Below are positions 59,401 through 64,000 of a stretch of DNA of 64,000 nucleotides, piece by piece. The translations under genes were made by a program, and so were the position numbers. How positions within the stretch are numbered: position 1 is the first letter of the stretch; each line of letters begins with the position of its first letter. Source of the DNA: Ciona intestinalis (taxonomy: Eukaryota > Chordata > Ascidiacea > Phlebobranchia > Cionidae); assembly GCF_000224145.3 (NCBI RefSeq), contig NC_020168.2, positions 5,505,294 to 5,569,293 of the forward strand. Reading direction: 5' to 3'. Under the pieces are notes generated by a model. It saw nothing but the letters and a program-made list of their open reading frames with translations, was not told the origin of the DNA and did not search any database.

Positions 59401-60857
59401 ATAAAATCAACCATTTATCAATGCTTTAATAGAAGTAATGACTTTTGGCATGCAATTAATATACAGCATGTGATTGTATTTCAAACAGCTTATATAATAG
59501 TGCAAATATTGTAAACTGATTTAATCCAATCAGTGGTAAAAAATAAACACATTTGTCAAAAAGTCAAACTTTTTAAAATGCAGGGGAGGCAGGGATAGTT
59601 AACGAACATATCTTGGAAAAACATATTTTGTTCCAATGTTTATAGATTAATGTGCAAAAGTTCCAGTGAACCCTACCATGGCGGGTTTGGTGCATATGAA
59701 TACAGCATGAATATTTATGCAGCTGTAAAGATCTGGTGCTACAAAAATATAACAGACAAATATTAAGTCTAACCAATTGTATAACAAAAAATATATATTG
59801 TCAGTCTTTTATTCAAACAGAAATTATATAGCAGCAATGCTAAATGGCGAAATGTTTTAAATACAAAAAATCAAACACATGAATATTTATATAAGGTACT
59901 TAAACACACTCAAGATTTTTAAATGCTACATCTACCAACCTATCTGTCCTATTAGTTCTATTTTGATTCCTTTGTGTTCTAGTTTACCACCAGGTTTCAA
60001 TGAGATACTGACAGCACCAGAAACCGTTTCACCATCATAATATACAGAAAGTTCTTCGGATTTATTTTCTGATATTTTGTGTTCCACTTTTTTCCTATGG
60101 AAGTATAAGTTGAGAACTTGTACGCAAATCTTGGCGCTAGTGAAGGATCCTCCCCTTTCTTTATCTGACCAGTGACCACTACACATAACTACTTACCCAT
60201 ATAACCACAAATATGCTCTAACCCCTACCTTTAACACCCACCAGCCCATAATGTAACACACCAGAGAATTCTTCACTAATACCCAGTTATCAAATATAAT
60301 ATGCCTGTTTATTTTTGTGGAAATGTTCAAAACATTGCGATAACACTAGAATTTAAGGTTAACTAACTTAACAATATTTTATTAACAAAAGTGTTGTTTA
60401 GGTGCAGCGTCAGGCAGACGGCCATTCTATAAAATGACTCAAAACTTTCCGACCAAGAAATAGCAACTAACAGGAATAAAAACTAAAAAACATTGTTCAT
60501 ACACATAACATTTACTTTAGCCACAAAACCCAAAAGTCTTGTTGTTTAAGCAGGGCTGCTACATATTTACTTTTAACTTAAAAACATTATTATTATATTT
60601 GCCACAAGTACTTGTTACATGTATAACTTGCGTTGTAGTTGTAAGACTTGATTTGGATTTATATACATACAAAGTAAAACAAATAAAATATTATATATAT
60701 ATATTACATGAAATTGTAACAATAACCAGTTTTTATTTTCATAATTTGGACAGAATATGAACGAAAAAACCACATTGACAAAATATAAGAACCTTTTATC
60801 TGCTCCGTCCAGAAGTATTTCGATTTCAGCACCCGAGCCGAACCCGAAAAAGTTCAT
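56439..60857 (-). CDS. VPS26: VPS26, retromer arrestin-like subunit
   Basis: Arrestin-fold subunit of the retromer cargo-selective trimer (VPS26-VPS29-VPS35) on endosomes, about 315 aa. Exons from 5': 60793-60857, 59940-60094, 59236-59392, 58819-58983, 57688-57863, 57147-57289, 56439-56525, all in phase. It starts MNFFGFGSGAEIEILLDGA, the typical VPS26 N-terminus. Further family blocks: YYDGETVSGAVSISLK, EHKGIKIELIGQIE, AFEFPHVEKPYESYFGSNVR, EFVVHTLSTYPDTNTSIKME, VGIEDCLHIEFEYNK, KIYFLLVRVKIKHMEMHVIK, and the VPS35-binding C-domain with ESIPIRLFLGGYNLTPSMRD. The short last exon, 600 nt further on, reads EIILWRKGDVPRRQINSAIE and stops at TAA 56439-56441, so the C-terminal tail is shorter than in human VPS26A/B. 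The donor of exon 1 (GTTCTT) is weak but phase and the conserved RKKVEH junction support it. One gene stands for the vertebrate A/B pair. Confidence 0.94.
56558..56665. mobile_element. Half MITE in VPS26 intron
   Basis: GTAGTGTGGGGGAAGGTGGG at the end, then TTTAGCACATAACGTCGTGA and GGATACGGTTTTATAATTCT; the second half is absent. It lies only ~30 bp from the acceptor of the last VPS26 exon. Confidence 0.65.
57062..57105. repeat. Inverted pair of a ~37 bp repeat (other arm at 59568-59606)
   Basis: The stretch TAACTATCCCTGCCTTCCCT plus GCATTTTAAAAAGTTT on the plus strand here reappears in inverse orientation at 59568-59606 (ACTTTTTAAAATGCAGGGGA, GGCAGGGATAGTTAACG) with one or two differences. 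The two arms sit in VPS26 introns 6 and 3 and flank exons 4 to 6, 2.5 kb apart. Confidence 0.7.
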
Positions 60858-61756
60858 TTTAACTTGATGACTCCTAATGTTGTTGAAAAATTAACCGTTA
60901 ATGAACTTTCATTTAAACTTCAGTCATTACTAGCGTAAGCGCAAAAGTCACAGTTTTCTGAGAAAAACAACAGTGTGTGGGTGAGAATATATTAACTTAA
61001 ATAATTTAAAATTTCTTCCGCAAAACATTCACGTGACTGAAATTCAGTGCGTATTTATTAGTCAGCAAAATAAAATTTGCAAGTACTACTTCCGCTCGAT
61101 GGTGCCTTTCCCGTCCACAGTCTGCTTAGAGAAATCGCATAAATATGCCAGACTCTATCGTGTGGGATAAATTCGACGCGTGTCCATGCTAAAATGTGTA
61201 TATTTACGGATTTAATTAATAATAATGTACATAAAAGGTGTCGTCAAGAGTATGAAACAGCCACAAGACTGTTTTTTTTCGGAATCGAAACACGTACAAA
61301 ACAGATTGCAGTCGCGCTTCAGTAGATATCACGTCTAGACAACAGCGGCTTACGCGATCAAAACAAACACAGCACAACGAAACATAGTTGAGGAAGCTGA
61401 GGAACGGTGCTAAGTTATTTTGATCTTATAGCATTATTTTAACCCTAAAGTTATTCATTAACTTTGCACTGTTCTTTTTTGCAAACAGAAAACAATTTCT
61501 GCAAACTGATTCTTGAGGCGATATAGTGGTAGAGTCTTCTTTCAGCTTGTTGGTAGTTCAATTTGTTTCCATGCACACGGGAATTCTATCTTGCGGTAAA
61601 ACGAGTGGTATTTGAGGTTTAATACCAGTACGAAGTTCAGCAAATAAGGAGTGCTTGCAATTCTAAGATTTTAACTGGACAATTTTGATTTTATGTAACA
61701 AAACCTACGCTTGCAAAGTATAGTGTAAAAGCAAACGTTGGTCCTGGCTACAAAAA
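60858..61756. promoter_or_regulatory. Divergent VPS26-BHMT intergenic region
   Basis: About 900 bp between two start codons pointing apart, so it contains both promoters and 5' UTRs. I see no repeat family member. Because the BHMT ATG has upstream ATGs in other frames, part of the region is probably 5' UTR or upstream intron. Confidence 0.5.
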
Positions 61757-63602
61757 ATGACTGAAACGTCAGGGATATTGCAGAAACTATCTAAAGGACC
61801 TGTGGTTGGGGATGGTAGCGTTCTTTTAACTTTGGAAAAACGAGGATACTGTAGGGCAGGCGCGTGGACACCTGAAGCTGTGATTAAATATCCAGAAGCT
61901 GTTCGTCAGTTACTCAGAGAATTCGTGCGAGCTGGAGCCGATGCCATTCAGGCCCCATGTTTTAACTTTACCGAAGGAAGCTGGAAAACCAATAAGCAGA
62001 ATGAAAGAAAACAGCAGCAATACTCAGTAAGTTATACATAGCTTAGTGCGTTTTAGTTTGTTCTAGGTAAACACTTTAAAATTCTACTTCGCAGGTCGAG
62101 GAGATAAACAAAGCTGCTTGCATTATGGCGAAAGAAGTGGCGTCGGAGGGTGGCGCACTCGTGTACGCTTCGATTGGGCCTGTTTCTTCGTTTGTAAGAG
62201 GGGAGAATGAAAAAGAAACGAAACAGAGCTTCGAAAAGTTACTGAAACTTTACTTAAAACACAAAGTCGATTACTTTGTTGCAGAAGTGAGTAAGTGGTT
62301 GGTACAATAATTTCCGCTGCTGTAACTGTAACCCATGGGTCTGATGATACAATTTTATTTTTAGTATTTTGCCCATATTGAAGAACTCGAAATTTGTGTC
62401 GAAGTTTTGAAACGAGGGAATTTGCCAGTAGCTTGCACGATGAGAATTGGACCAACTGGCGATTTAAACGGTGTTTCTGTCGAGGAATGTGCAATAAGAA
62501 TGGCGAAAACCGGAGCAGATATAATTGGTAAGTTTTAATTAATAATATGACAATATCATACCTGGATTTCTAAAAGAATTTTTAGAAGTACCAGTAACTT
62601 CAGTTTTCAAAGCTTTTTGATGTGCTGGGTTTTAAGTATCTTACATTTACCGTATAACCGATCGCATCTGTTAACCTTAAAATATTTATCGAGCGCATTC
62701 TGACGCGTTTTCTGGTTAAAATGCAGTCCTGATCAATCGGCAAAACTGTCAAGTATATACTAACTAATTATCAAGGTTTCTAGTTACTTTACAAACTAAA
62801 CTTCTAGTTAATAATTTCATGTTGTGAAATCATTTCTCGATTGCAGGAATCAACTGTTTGTATGATCCAGTGGTTGCTTTAAAAACCATGCAACGTATTA
62901 AATCAGCTGTGGATAAAGCGGGGTTATCACCATATCTCATGTGCCAACCTCTGGGCTGGATGTGCCCTGAAGTAGAACATCATAAGATGGGACATTTGGC
63001 ATTGCACGAATTTCCGTTCGGTACGTGAAAGCTAAATTGTTTTTTTCTGTATTAATAATATTTAAATGTTTTAAACAGCCTTAGATTCTCGCTCGGTTAA
63101 TCGTTTCGAATTTGGCCAGTTTGCTCGGAAAGCGTTTGAACTTGGAGTGAAATACATTGGAGGATGCTGTGGTACGGAACCTCACCATATTCGCGCCATC
63201 GCCCAAGAAGTATGCATTAATTTTTACTCTGCTGATCGCCGTTTCTATTCGGTCGATGAGTTTAATTGGATATCTTTTAAATTTTTAATTTTAGCTCCAG
63301 CCCGAACGTGGAATTGATCCTCCTGTAAACGACATGTGTCCTCAGTTGGGTTTCTTTGCAGACGCCAGCTTATCCAACTACAAGAAAAAGTAAATTGTGA
63401 TTTGCCCATTTAAAATGTTCGTTATCATTGAATATTACCATCACATGTTTGCAGCATAAACCGTGTACGATTGCGTCTGTCAATTTTTAACGCCAGATAT
63501 TGTAGGTCAGAAGCGGATTATTGGAAGAAGTTGGTTCCGGGAACAGGCAGAATGTTTGGGCCACCATGTGTGGAAATTGACGAGGATTGCGAAAGAGTTT
63601 AA
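61757..63602 (+). CDS. BHMT: BHMT, betaine-homocysteine S-methyltransferase
   Basis: Zinc enzyme that transfers a methyl group from betaine to homocysteine, giving methionine and dimethylglycine in the cytosol; 390 aa, close to the family norm. Exons: 61757-62026, 62095-62286, 62365-62527, 62847-63020, 63079-63209, 63295-63389, 63455-63602, all in phase. Family blocks in order: GDGSVLLTLEKRGYCRAGAW, TPEAVIKYPEAVRQLLREF, YFAHIEEL, IGPTGDLNGVSVEECAIRMA, GADIIGINCLYDP, YLMCQPLGW and LGVKYIGGCCGTEPHHIRAI. The three zinc-ligand cysteines are present: the Cys of GINC, and the Cys pair of GGCCG. The C-terminal exon (RSEADYWKKLVPGTGRMFGP) resembles the dimerisation tail but is divergent. The region after DAIQAPCFNF differs from the vertebrate QTFTFYAS loop that contacts the methyl donor, so substrate preference (betaine, or another methyl donor) is not certain. 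A polyadenylation-type AATAAA lies at 63666-63671. Confidence 0.9.
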
Positions 63603-64000
63603 TATCTCCGCCAGATCATTTGGTGCCAAATACAATTATTTTCTACCTGAAATGATAAAAAGAAGAATAAATGTGAAATACAAGAAAGCTGCGCGATAAA
63701 ACGAGCAAACGTCTTTTTGTGTTTTTTATTTGGGTTTAAAAATGTAAAACAGTGTTCAAGGAGTATACTGCGATCCAACGCTAAACATTCTGGAGAAATC
63801 CGACACTGTATTCATATTAAATCAATACACGTTGGATTTTACTTCACTCTGTTTGGAACATAACCAGAGTGGAAAGTCAGTTTAAAACTGACGTGAAACA
63901 AGTTTTAACAATTGGTGTTTGATTATTAGTTAGCATTCACCAACCAGAAGCCTACTGTAAGCATAGTACACTGTTAGTGTACTATGCTTACAGTAAGTTA
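63603..64000. other. BHMT 3' flank to window edge
   Basis: Contains the BHMT 3' UTR with AATAAA at 63666-63671, AT-rich sequence without a recognised frame, and the hairpin at 63953-63995. Confidence 0.6.
63953..63995. repeat. Near-perfect 19-bp-arm hairpin
   Basis: TACTGTAAGCATAGTACAC, five-base spacer TGTTA, then the exact reverse complement GTGTACTATGCTTACAGTA. It lies ~290 bp past the BHMT polyadenylation signal, at the right edge of the window. It could be a terminator-like or fold-back element, or the core of a small palindromic transposon relic. Confidence 0.8.

Overview
The window looks like a piece of an ascidian (sea squirt) nuclear genome, most likely Ciona or a close relative. 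The evidence is AT-rich DNA, compact host genes cut into many short GT-AG exons, tunicate-like orthologs of conserved animal genes, and many copies of two small repeats: a ~200 bp inverted-repeat MITE (GGTGGGGAAGATGGGACACC ends) and a tRNA-derived SINE. There are two 50-N gaps (9234-9283 and 25113-25162). I found no rRNA, genuine tRNA, CRISPR array or retrovirus-like element. Gene models were built by joining open frames at splice sites and checking phase by hand; family names come from recognised protein similarity, not from a search.

Layout. 1-2295 (-): 5' part of WDR59 (GATOR2), running off the left edge. 2995-8012 (-): RABGGTA, alpha subunit of Rab geranylgeranyl transferase. 8726-17097 (-): CEP112, a 24-exon centrosomal coiled-coil gene. 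17577-21046 (-) and 21544-25873 (+): two head-to-head genes for secreted PhoPQ-related (PqaA/AprA-like) alpha/beta-hydrolase proteins, both 491 aa in ten matching exons, sharing a ~500 bp intergenic region. 25874-27067: an intergenic stretch dense in TGACGT/ACGTCA motifs. 27068-41248 (-): SNX13, 26 coding exons (PXA, RGS, PX and nexin-C domains). 41835-46012 (-): POLR3A, the largest RNA polymerase III subunit, in one uninterrupted exon apart from two apparent 1-nt shifts near its start. 48675-55169 (-): three tandem paralogs of an unrecognised seven-transmembrane protein family. 56439-60857 (-): VPS26 (retromer). 61757-63602 (+): a betaine-homocysteine methyltransferase (BHMT) gene, divergent from VPS26. 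The right edge holds a near-perfect hairpin.

How it fits together. Most genes are unrelated housekeeping functions: mTORC1 nutrient signalling (WDR59), Rab prenylation, endosomal sorting (SNX13, VPS26), Pol III transcription, centrosome and methionine metabolism. The accessory material lies in three places: the duplicated bacterial-type hydrolase pair, the clustered CRE-like motif field next to it, and the tandem 7TM family. The last two, with the hydrolase pair, are the best candidates for undescribed biology.
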